Below are positions 58,170 through 64,000 of a stretch of 64,000 nucleotides of DNA, one piece after another (the stretch's first letter is position 1; every line of letters starts with the position of its first letter). Made by a program: the position numbers and the translations under genes. This DNA comes from an uncultured Clostridia bacterium (lineage in GTDB: Bacteria; Bacillota; Clostridia; Saccharofermentanales; Saccharofermentanaceae). The notes beneath the pieces are model-generated. The model was given only the letters and a program-made list of their open reading frames with translations, did no database searches and was not told the origin of the DNA. Where the stretch lies: assembly GCA_946407705.1 (NCBI GenBank), contig CAMJPC010000003.1:62001-126000 (forward strand). Direction: 5' to 3'.

Positions 58170-59243
58170 TTAAGCGAATCTGTGGTGTGCAACAAACTTC
58201 TGTACTGCCTTCCTGGCACCGGTCTTATGAGAAGCTTTCTTCATAGCCTTCTGTGCAGCCTTCTTAGCAGCAGCTTTCTGAGCAGCCTTCTTTGCAGCTT
58301 TCTTAGCAGCAGCCTTCTGAGCAGCCTTCTTCATAGCCTTAAATGCAGCCTTCTTTGCAGCAGCCTTCTTAGCGGCTTTCTTCATTGCTTTCTGTGCAGC
58401 CTTCTTAGCAGCAGCTTTCTTGGCAGCAGCCTTCTTTGCAGCGATCTTCTGAGCGATCTTCTGGGCAAACTTCTTAGCAGCGGCTTTCTTTGCTGCAGCC
58501 TTCTTAGCAGCTGCCTTCTTAGCAGCGATCTTCTGAGCTATCTTCTTAGCCTGAGCAGCCTTCTTGGCAGCCTTCTTAGCTGCAGCCTTCTTGGCAGCTG
58601 TCTTCTTTACGTTCTCGAAGAACTTCTTAATGAAATTCTTTCTTGCCTTTTCGATTCTCTTCTGTGCAGCCTTCTGCTGAGCAGCCTTCTTGATCTTCTC
58701 GATCTTCTTCTTTACGTTCTGGTTGAGCTTGTAGCTCTTCTTAACGTTATTCTTATGATCCGAAGCCTTTTTTGAATGATGCTTCTTGGAATCAGTTGTT
58801 TTCTTAGTAGTTGTCTTCTTGGAATCAGAAGTCTTCTTTGTAGCCTTGCCGGTCTTGGAAGTGTTCTTCGTTGAAGCTTTGTTTGAAGCTTTCTTTGTGG
58901 ACTTGGTAGACTTTGTTGTCTTCTTGGATGACTTCTTTGAGGAAGCATCCTTGAGCATCTTTACGATGGGAGCTTCAGGATTCTGGGAACCGGGATAGCT
59001 GACTCCCAATCTCAATGTGTCTACTGCAAGTCTTCCCTGCTGAACGTCGCCATATGCAGCTGCCATTGACTCTATGCCTGTTGCTGTACTTTCACCGGTT
59101 GTTTCCTGAGCTTCAGCTACGGACTGGTTTGCTGTAGGTAAAAAGTTTCCTACGTTTGCACCCTTAATGTAGGAGCAACCGGTGGCTGCTAAGGATGCGG
59201 TAAGTACTGCGCTTGCGAAAAGGACCATTACTTTTTTGTTCAT
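58170..59243 (-). CDS. Lipoprotein with histone-H1-like KAAAKKAA tail
   Basis: 357 residues from the ATG at 59243 (GAAGGTGA site); 49 codons further upstream lack a ribosome site. The signal peptide ends LAATGC (Cys23). An ordinary ~75-residue segment (to ~98) follows. A Lys/Ser/Thr-rich linker (~101-170) leads into a coiled Lys-rich part and a KAA/AKKAAAKKAA repeat (213-337) like the C-terminal tail of histone H1. Such tails normally bind DNA or polyanions. Here the lipobox puts it outside the membrane, where it could bind teichoic acid, DNA or host anions. It ends HHRFA. Confidence 0.85.
   Translation of the reverse strand: MNKKVMVLFASAVLTASLAATGCSYIKGANVGNFLPTANQSVAEAQETTGESTATGIESMAAAYGDVQQGRLAVDTLRLGVSYPGSQNPEAPIVKMLKDASSKKSSKKTTKSTKSTKKASNKASTKNTSKTGKATKKTSDSKKTTTKKTTDSKKHHSKKASDHKNNVKKSYKLNQNVKKKIEKIKKAAQQKAAQKRIEKARKNFIKKFFENVKKTAAKKAAAKKAAKKAAQAKKIAQKIAAKKAAAKKAAAKKAAAKKFAQKIAQKIAAKKAAAKKAAAKKAAQKAMKKAAKKAAAKKAAFKAMKKAAQKAAAKKAAKKAAQKAAAKKAAQKAMKKASHKTGARKAVQKFVAHHRFA
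58233..58607 (-). repeat. Low-complexity Lys/Ala repeat (KAAAKK-type)
   Basis: Residues 213-337 of the lipoprotein are almost only Lys and Ala with sparse Gln, Ile, Met and Phe. At DNA level this is a degenerate array of GCTGCTAAGAAG-like units. Antisense ORFs here are shadows. Confidence 0.8.
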
Positions 59244-59396
59244 GTCATTCACCTTCATTGATAAGATTTTTGTTGTCTTTTGCTTGACGTCCTGATTAAA
59301 ACATTCGCCATAGGTGAACTCAATGAACAAAGCATGTTCCGTATGTTGATTAATCAACAGTTGAGAAATTGAGTGTTGATAATCCTGCAAATAAAT

Positions 59397-59422
59397 GAAA
59401 ACGAGCCGGATAAAACCGGCTC
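59397..59422 (-). terminator. Terminator of the ferredoxin gene
   Basis: GAGCCGG (59403-59409) and CCGGCTC (59416-59422) form a 7-bp stem; on the minus strand the hairpin is followed by CGTTTTC. It lies about 33 bases past the ferredoxin stop. Confidence 0.7.
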
Positions 59423-59454
59423 ATTTCAGCAGAAACAATTCTAAAACCATTACT

Positions 59455-59625
59455 TTAATCAGGATCGATCGCCCTTACAGGACAAACTGAAGCGCACGCT
59501 CCGCATGAATCGCAAAGATCAGGATCGATCCTGTATGAACCCCAGCTGCGTCTGATCGCATCTTCCGAACAGACAAATTCGCACTTGCCGCAGCCATTAC
59601 ATCTGCGTGTTATCTCATAAGCCAT
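59455..59625 (-). CDS. Small 2[4Fe-4S] ferredoxin
   Basis: 56 residues, start ATG with AAGGAGATCGATC. Two cluster motifs are visible: CNGCGKCEFVCS and CDSCGACASVCPV, eight Cys in all. In the first motif Ser replaces the usual Pro after the fourth Cys. The second half has DPDLCDSCGACASVCPVRAIDPD. This is a classic clostridial-size electron carrier that shuttles low-potential electrons between oxidoreductases in the cytosol. It is monocistronic, between two terminator-like or palindromic sites. Confidence 0.93.
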   Translation of the reverse strand: MAYEITRRCNGCGKCEFVCSEDAIRRSWGSYRIDPDLCDSCGACASVCPVRAIDPD

Positions 59626-59645
59626 GATCGATCTCCTTTCTAAAT

Positions 59646-59658
59646 AGAGGTAACCTCT
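59646..59658 (-). promoter_or_regulatory. Palindrome upstream of ferredoxin
   Basis: AGAGGTAACCTCT is a 13-base palindrome (6-bp arms) just before the ferredoxin ribosome site and downstream of a very AT-rich promoter-like region. It could be an operator or a short mRNA hairpin. Confidence 0.45.
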
Positions 59659-59716
59659 TGGACAAAAATATATTTATATAATAACATGACATAAAGATAC
59701 TTATCTTAAGCTTCAG

Positions 59717-60292
59717 TTAAGTGATCAGTCTCTCATCCGGTTCGTTCCAATCAAAAGACGTGGCAACCCCTTTCATGCATGCAAGGGAAGCCATTCCGTG
59801 AACTATCGCCCAGGTCTTTATCAGTTCTATTTCCTGTTCTTTCGTAGACAGTTTTATCCCGTTTTCTTTAAGGTGTTTTTCATAGTACTTTCTCAAAAGA
59901 AGAAACGGCGGATAATCATCTTTGTTTTCCTTGTTCATCTGAAGATGTGCAGATATGTTCTGCTTGCCGAAAAGGAACATGAAATAATCGGGATTACGGC
60001 TGAAAAACGAGATGTATGTCCTGCCCATTGCGATGAGGGCTTCATCTGCACTTCCGGCACCTTTTACGGCATTTTCGAGTTCAGCCGTAAAGCTGTCTGT
60101 TACGCTCTTTTTCATTGCATCCAGCAGTTCGTTTTTATCTTTGAAATGAGCATATGGAGCAGCATGGGAGACATTGCACGCCGCAGCTGCTTTTCTAAGT
60201 GACAGGCTTTCTTCACCGTTTCCGTTTATTATCCTGATACCGGCATCGATCAATGCCTGTCTCAAGTTGCCGTGATGATAACTGTCAGCCAT
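59717..60292 (-). CDS. TetR/AcrR family regulator (WHG-type C-terminus)
   Basis: 191 residues. MADSYHHGNLRQALIDAGIRII and the helix-turn-helix LSLRKAAAACNVSHAAPYAHFKDKNELLDAM start the protein; the C-terminal domain includes TWAIVHGMASLACM, a WHG-type ligand domain. It overlaps the alpha/beta-hydrolase gene by 8 bases. The tandem palindromes at 61379-61435, at the promoter of this operon, are its probable operator, which would give autoregulation. The effector may be a substrate of the hydrolase. Confidence 0.92.
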   Translation of the reverse strand: MADSYHHGNLRQALIDAGIRIINGNGEESLSLRKAAAACNVSHAAPYAHFKDKNELLDAMKKSVTDSFTAELENAVKGAGSADEALIAMGRTYISFFSRNPDYFMFLFGKQNISAHLQMNKENKDDYPPFLLLRKYYEKHLKENGIKLSTKEQEIELIKTWAIVHGMASLACMKGVATSFDWNEPDERLIT

Positions 60293-61367
60293 TTTGTGTT
60301 TTCTCCTTTATGTCTTTTAAGACCTTGCATGTATCTTCGGGATTCTCCCAAAGCGGACTGTGTGCACTGTCTTTGATCAGATAGAATCCCTTTCCGGGTG
60401 CCTTTATCTTTTCATTGTAATCCTTAACCAGTTCCCATGGACAGTTATAGTCTGTCTCACCGCTGATGAAATAAACCGGGATCTTGAATTCCGTTAAGTT
60501 CTCGCGGTAGTCAAATCCGTCAAGTTCTTTGGAAAGGGGCGTTGTCCTGTACATCTTCATTCCCCTGACGTAGTTTATCTTCTCTTTTACCGTATAGCAT
60601 TTCGAAGTAAGTATCGGCCATGTTATGCCGGCAAATTCAGTCTTGTCCTTGATCGTTCCGCCGCCTGCATCGTGAAGGAGCATAACGTAATCATACCAAT
60701 TCCTGCATTTGACGCTGCCGTCTCCTAAATGTTCAACAGCTGATTCAAGTTTTGAAAGATTTTTCTTATCTGACCGTCTGGTGAAAACATCCTTCATGAA
60801 ATTATAGATCAAGGTATCGTTCTCTTTAGAATCAGTCACGCATTGAGCCATTCCGATATATGCATGGTAGTCTTCCGGATGCCTTTGTGCTTCCCTCAAT
60901 GCTATGTGTGTGCCTCCCGAAAAGCCCATGATATAGATCTTGTCTTTATTGAAACGTTCCTTCAGATATCTGGTAACCGCCTTTGTATCATCGAGAAGAT
61001 TCCTTAGAGTGATCTCGTCCTTGCGAACGGAGTTATCGTAAGCAATGCACATCCACCTGTAATCCCAATATACAACGGTGAAATAATCTTCAAGATGCAT
61101 GTCTTCATACTTGTCGGTAAACACATAATCATCAGTACCGGGACCGCTTGAGACAAGCAGCAGCACCGGATTATTGATATCCCTGCTGTTTATGAAAAAG
61201 CCGTTCGGAGCGCCGTTTATGTCCATGACAAACTTTTCCGACAAGCTGTTTGGTTCCTTATACGTTCTGATCTTTCCCGGACTCATTAACACCCATGCCA
61301 GCAAGAGCAGCACAGGAACTGCTAAAACAATTAGAACTATAACCATTTTCCGCTTATTCTCTTTCAC
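60285..61367 (-). CDS. Membrane-anchored alpha/beta-hydrolase
   Basis: 360 residues from a GTG with a GAGGTG site. An N-terminal helix (~8-28, VIVLIVLAVPVLLLLAWVLM) anchors it. The alpha/beta fold has the oxyanion loop SSGPGTDDYVF, the DYRWMC strand, nucleophile elbow IMGFSGGTHIAL, acid region YFISGETDYNC and His in KDSAHSPLWENP. This is the proline-iminopeptidase-like subclass. The substrate is unknown. It is co-transcribed with a TetR gene; an ABC exporter lies immediately upstream. Confidence 0.87.
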   Translation of the reverse strand: MKENKRKMVIVLIVLAVPVLLLLAWVLMSPGKIRTYKEPNSLSEKFVMDINGAPNGFFINSRDINNPVLLLVSSGPGTDDYVFTDKYEDMHLEDYFTVVYWDYRWMCIAYDNSVRKDEITLRNLLDDTKAVTRYLKERFNKDKIYIMGFSGGTHIALREAQRHPEDYHAYIGMAQCVTDSKENDTLIYNFMKDVFTRRSDKKNLSKLESAVEHLGDGSVKCRNWYDYVMLLHDAGGGTIKDKTEFAGITWPILTSKCYTVKEKINYVRGMKMYRTTPLSKELDGFDYRENLTEFKIPVYFISGETDYNCPWELVKDYNEKIKAPGKGFYLIKDSAHSPLWENPEDTCKVLKDIKEKTQNG

Positions 61368-61378
61368 CGTGACACCTC

Positions 61379-61435
61379 AAACTTGACACTGTCAAGATTG
61401 AGTATAACAGGAAACTTTACGCTGTCAAGATTAAG
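61379..61435 (-). promoter_or_regulatory. Hydrolase-TetR promoter with two tandem palindromic operators
   Basis: On the minus strand TTGACA (61428-61423), a 16-base spacer and TATACT (61406-61401) form a near-consensus promoter. Two 24-base repeats, AAACTTGACACTGTCAAGAT (61379 on) and AAACTTTACGCTGTCAAGAT (61412 on), are 33 bases apart. The first contains the perfect palindrome TTGACACTGTCAA. One overlaps the -35 and the other lies just past the -10, ideal positions for repression. Confidence 0.82.
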
Positions 61436-61436
61436 C

Positions 61437-63185
61437 CTATGCCTTTATCCTCCAGGTCTTCGGAGCCCTCTTTAAAACAAGCTTTCTGGCGAAGAAAACG
61501 AATAAGACCGTAAATACCAGCATTATGGCAGCAAGGATCTGAGACCGAACGCCGATCCAGACAATCACGCTCATCAGAATGGAGAAAGTAATGTATGCGG
61601 CATTATATGCTCCGCCCTTAACACTGGCCGTAGTCGTGTATGGCTGGAACAGATAATAGATCGAAAGCCAGTACATCGAATAACTGATGCACATGCATGC
61701 GCATATCGCGAATATCATCAGATACTGGAAAGGATAGTCCTGACCGCCCGTGGCAAACAGGATGAGATTGCAGCCTATTGCCATTGCCATGGCCGGAAGG
61801 ATATTGATGCTGACCAGCTGTTTGAACCTGATGTCAAAGAGTCTGATGATCATCTTAGATTTCTTGAAGAAACTGAAGGTCATGAGGCTGTTATCACAGT
61901 TGATATACATCGCTTGCGTGCTCTTGTAAGTATTATCGAATATGGCGATGGGTATAAAAAGCGCAAGCAGGTGGTTTTGTACCGCATATCTGAAAAATTG
62001 GAATTCCGAATCAAGTCCATTAGGATTAAGGGGATCTTCAAATCCTTTGAACAGGATGAGATTGCGAAGATTTGTAATCACCATTTTAATGCAGTCTTCA
62101 TAGCCGCTTTCCGTATAGTAATCGTATATGAATCCGGAGATATACAATGCCATCAAAGCAAGGATGATGACCGTGCAGATGATCGGTTTTAACATGAGCA
62201 TCTTGAAATGCCTTTTGACGAAAAGCGCATTCAGATATTCAAATCCCTTTTTGTTTCCCTTAACGGTACCATTGACCTTCATGCTCTTGAAAGATCTGAC
62301 TCTGGCCTTCTCGGCCCGCACCGTCTCTTTTTCGATGATGGCGCCGTCATGCAAAGCTTTTCTGTGAAGTGAATGACTGGAAGAAACCAGTTCAAACAAG
62401 CCCCATATTCCGGACAGGATGAAAACTCCCGATATCATGAACAGATATTTGACGGGAACATAGTATCCGCCGGTGATCATAAAGAATAACAACGGGAACG
62501 GCACACAGATCAAAACGACTTTCAGCATATCGCCTGCGGGAGTTCCCGTGAGCGGCTTGTGATGTCTGTTCTTTATCTTATATCTGAACACAAGGAATCC
62601 TGCAGCAAACAGCTTAATAAACACTGCGAGAAACGGTATTCCGAGCCAGCACCAGACAGGTACGCCAAAAAGAGCCGGGACGAGTCCTGTCAGAAGATAA
62701 CCGATGAACATCCTTGCAAGATCGTATGCAAAAAGCGTGAGATCAAGCTTTTTGGCATTCATTCGGATCATGAAAACAAGATAGTCCTTCTCGGTCGTCT
62801 TCTCGAATAACTTAGTATTCATAACAATTCCGAAGAACGCATAGATCAGAAAGAACAGGAGAGCGAACATGCCAAATGAATACTGCTTGGACATGTCTCC
62901 CAGCTTCTTGCCCGTGTCGTAGAGCATTACGGCAACGAGCGAAGCAGTATAGACACATCCGAGTCCCATCATTTTTGAGAAGAACAGCTCGAACACTTCC
63001 CTGATCACATGGAGTATCCAGTAGATGACCTTAAGGAAGGTCGTAGAATAGAGCCTGTCAGGCAGGATCTTTCCGATCAAAGGTGTCTTCTTTAGTGCAA
63101 AGACAAGGCTGTTGTAACCTATGATGCTCCTTAAATGAAGAATCTTTGCCAGTGTTTTCCTGAACTCTTTAAGCATTTTCTTCAT
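61437..63185 (-). CDS. ABC exporter permease-like membrane protein
   Basis: 582 residues with about twelve hydrophobic segments, with a basic cytosolic stretch (~265-315: KARVRSFKSMKVNGTVKGNKKGFEYLNALFVKRHFKML) between two halves. No catalytic motif. It resembles large ABC-2-type permeases. It overlaps the ATPase gene by 17 bases, so the two form one transporter. Substrate unknown; a neighbouring TetR regulator hints at an antimicrobial or lipid-like compound. Confidence 0.78.
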   Translation of the reverse strand: MKKMLKEFRKTLAKILHLRSIIGYNSLVFALKKTPLIGKILPDRLYSTTFLKVIYWILHVIREVFELFFSKMMGLGCVYTASLVAVMLYDTGKKLGDMSKQYSFGMFALLFFLIYAFFGIVMNTKLFEKTTEKDYLVFMIRMNAKKLDLTLFAYDLARMFIGYLLTGLVPALFGVPVWCWLGIPFLAVFIKLFAAGFLVFRYKIKNRHHKPLTGTPAGDMLKVVLICVPFPLLFFMITGGYYVPVKYLFMISGVFILSGIWGLFELVSSSHSLHRKALHDGAIIEKETVRAEKARVRSFKSMKVNGTVKGNKKGFEYLNALFVKRHFKMLMLKPIICTVIILALMALYISGFIYDYYTESGYEDCIKMVITNLRNLILFKGFEDPLNPNGLDSEFQFFRYAVQNHLLALFIPIAIFDNTYKSTQAMYINCDNSLMTFSFFKKSKMIIRLFDIRFKQLVSINILPAMAMAIGCNLILFATGGQDYPFQYLMIFAICACMCISYSMYWLSIYYLFQPYTTTASVKGGAYNAAYITFSILMSVIVWIGVRSQILAAIMLVFTVLFVFFARKLVLKRAPKTWRIKA

Positions 63186-63882
63186 CCCTCAGCGCGGCAA
63201 TGATCTTCTCCTTGAAGTCACTGTCGCCAAGGTTATTCTTGTCTATCGGTTCAAGCCTGCCGTGATTTAAGAGAACGATCTCATCACAAAGATCAACGGC
63301 GACATCAAGAAGATGCGTCGAAAAGATCGTTATCCTTCCCTCTTTCTGGCTCCTGATAACGTTCTTCATCTCTTCCGCAACGATAACGTCGAGCGATGTG
63401 AGAGGTTCGTCCAGGAGCATAAGTCTGGGCTTGGCGATGATGTTTACCAGCATCTGCATCTTGTTCTTGGTTCCGTGTGAATAATCCTTAAGAAGCCTGT
63501 CCCTGTCGTCTTCGGGAATCATCATGTAATCGAAGTATTCATCGATCGTTTTGTCCGGTGTGATCTCTTCATGGACCTCGATGAAAAACTTCAGAAACTC
63601 CCTTCCAGTCATGAATTCGGGAACCGTGGGAGTGGATACCACATAACCTATGTCTTCAGGCAGTACGGATATCTTATCCTGAGAGTCTTTCCCCGAACGG
63701 AAATAAAAATCTCCCGAGTTGACATCTATATCGCTGTTAACACAGTTGAAAAATGTTGTCTTGCCTGAACCGTTACGTCCGAGAAGACCGTATATCCTTC
63801 CCTCTTCGAAAACAAAATCACAGTCTTTGAGCACTTGTTTAGAGCCATAGCTCTTGACCAGATGGCTTATTACAAATTCCAC
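63169..63882 (-). CDS. ABC exporter ATP-binding protein
   Basis: 237 residues from a GTG preceded by AGGGGATAGG. Walker A GLLGRNGSGKTT, a Q-loop, a signature region that is degenerate (LKDYSHGTKNKMQML), Walker B LMLLDEPLTSLD and the H-loop IFSTHLLDVA. Single ABC domain of the ABC-2 exporter class. It pairs with the overlapping permease gene. The 118 bases to the window end hold no gene I can see. Confidence 0.92.
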   Translation of the reverse strand: MEFVISHLVKSYGSKQVLKDCDFVFEEGRIYGLLGRNGSGKTTFFNCVNSDIDVNSGDFYFRSGKDSQDKISVLPEDIGYVVSTPTVPEFMTGREFLKFFIEVHEEITPDKTIDEYFDYMMIPEDDRDRLLKDYSHGTKNKMQMLVNIIAKPRLMLLDEPLTSLDVIVAEEMKNVIRSQKEGRITIFSTHLLDVAVDLCDEIVLLNHGRLEPIDKNNLGDSDFKEKIIAALRDEENA

Positions 63883-64000
63883 GATGCCTATCCCCTATCG
63901 TTTTATCTATCGAATTATACCATTACACAACCATGCGCAAAAATCTAGCGCACAAATTCGGAAAATGCCTTATCCGTATGCTGCTGACGGTAGATCCTAG

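Noticed and set aside
58233..58607. CRISPR-like repeat array
   Set aside because: Repeats are short, degenerate, without unique spacers, and in frame as Lys/Ala codons of a protein.
58182..58775. 197-residue Leu/Ser-rich ORF on the plus strand
   Set aside because: Antisense reading of the Lys/Ala repeat (AAG/GCT codons read backwards give CTT/AGC); no start signal and it overlaps the terminator-proximal part of a clear gene.

Overview
The window reads as a chromosomal segment of an anaerobic, low-to-mid GC Firmicute, probably a gut or rumen Clostridium relative (Lachnospiraceae or Oscillospiraceae-like). The reasons are strong AGGAGG-type ribosome binding sites, many lipobox lipoproteins, YesM/YesN sensing, RsbU/V/W-type partner switching, a NHLP-type C39 peptide exporter, CstA and Lar nickel-cofactor genes. 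I saw no rRNA, tRNA, CRISPR array, insertion sequence or phage gene. The taxonomic call is an inference.

Layout. 1-7.5 kb (minus strand): a sugar-sensing and uptake locus with a membrane-anchored sugar-binding protein, YesM-like kinase, AraC-type response regulator, a second sugar-binding lipoprotein, then a ChvE-like binding protein and its ABC ATPase, which runs off the left edge. 7.6-14.2 kb: an SseB-like protein, a degenerate GHKL-like protein, a membrane glycerophosphodiesterase with a propeller lipoprotein, and a PAS-class III nucleotide cyclase overlapping a protein with two cyclic-nucleotide-binding domains. 14.4-16.2 kb: a STAS protein, a ParB-like/HAD fusion and a stand-alone HAD paralogue. 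16.2-23.3 kb (minus): a compact gene run with STAS, short NHLP-type accessory protein, C39 peptidase-ABC exporter, second ABC exporter, TetR regulator, a small double-glycine-leader protein with a Cys4 zinc-ribbon-like core, and a P1 (DmpA-type) peptidase translationally coupled to it. 23.4-31.7 kb: a VanX-type dipeptidase, a MATE-GHKL fusion, CstA, a YdeI-like protein, a vestige of a second GHKL domain, an FMN reductase, and a PP2C-GHKL phosphatase with its STAS partner.

31.7-36.2 kb holds zinc-ribbon, membrane and transglutaminase-like envelope proteins. 37.3-47.4 kb is the most unusual stretch: six minus-strand genes for membrane or multidomain proteins with N-terminal zinc ribbons. Four adjacent AT-richer genes share a ~130-residue N-terminal module (CxxC zinc ribbon plus a helical region ending FDEMIGW) joined to four different C-termini. 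Three genes share a large single-pass ectodomain. 47.5-52.2 kb: small oxidoreductase-like, lipoprotein and membrane genes, then larB-larC. 51.5-56.6 kb: a four-gene operon with 4-base (or near 4-base) overlaps encoding two paralogous lipoproteins (one HELMH, one REIMH), a Cof-type HAD and a flavodoxin lipoprotein. 56.7-58.1 kb: pheA behind a complete ribosome-type attenuator, with a Phe-rich leader peptide, antiterminator and terminator all visible in the sequence. 58.1-64 kb: a lipoprotein with a KAAAKKAA-rich tail, a small 2[4Fe-4S] ferredoxin, a hydrolase-TetR operon with a repeated palindromic operator, and a two-gene ABC exporter.

The best candidates for undescribed biology are (1) the DDFG/DEMIGW zinc-ribbon module family at 39-45 kb, (2) the leader-zinc-ribbon protein, P1 peptidase and NHLP exporter cassette, and (3) the phe attenuator, whose mRNA may begin at the leader AUG. 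Recurrent partner-switching parts (three STAS, two intact-looking GHKL fusions, one degenerate GHKL-like, one vestige) with no sigma factor in the window are a further theme.
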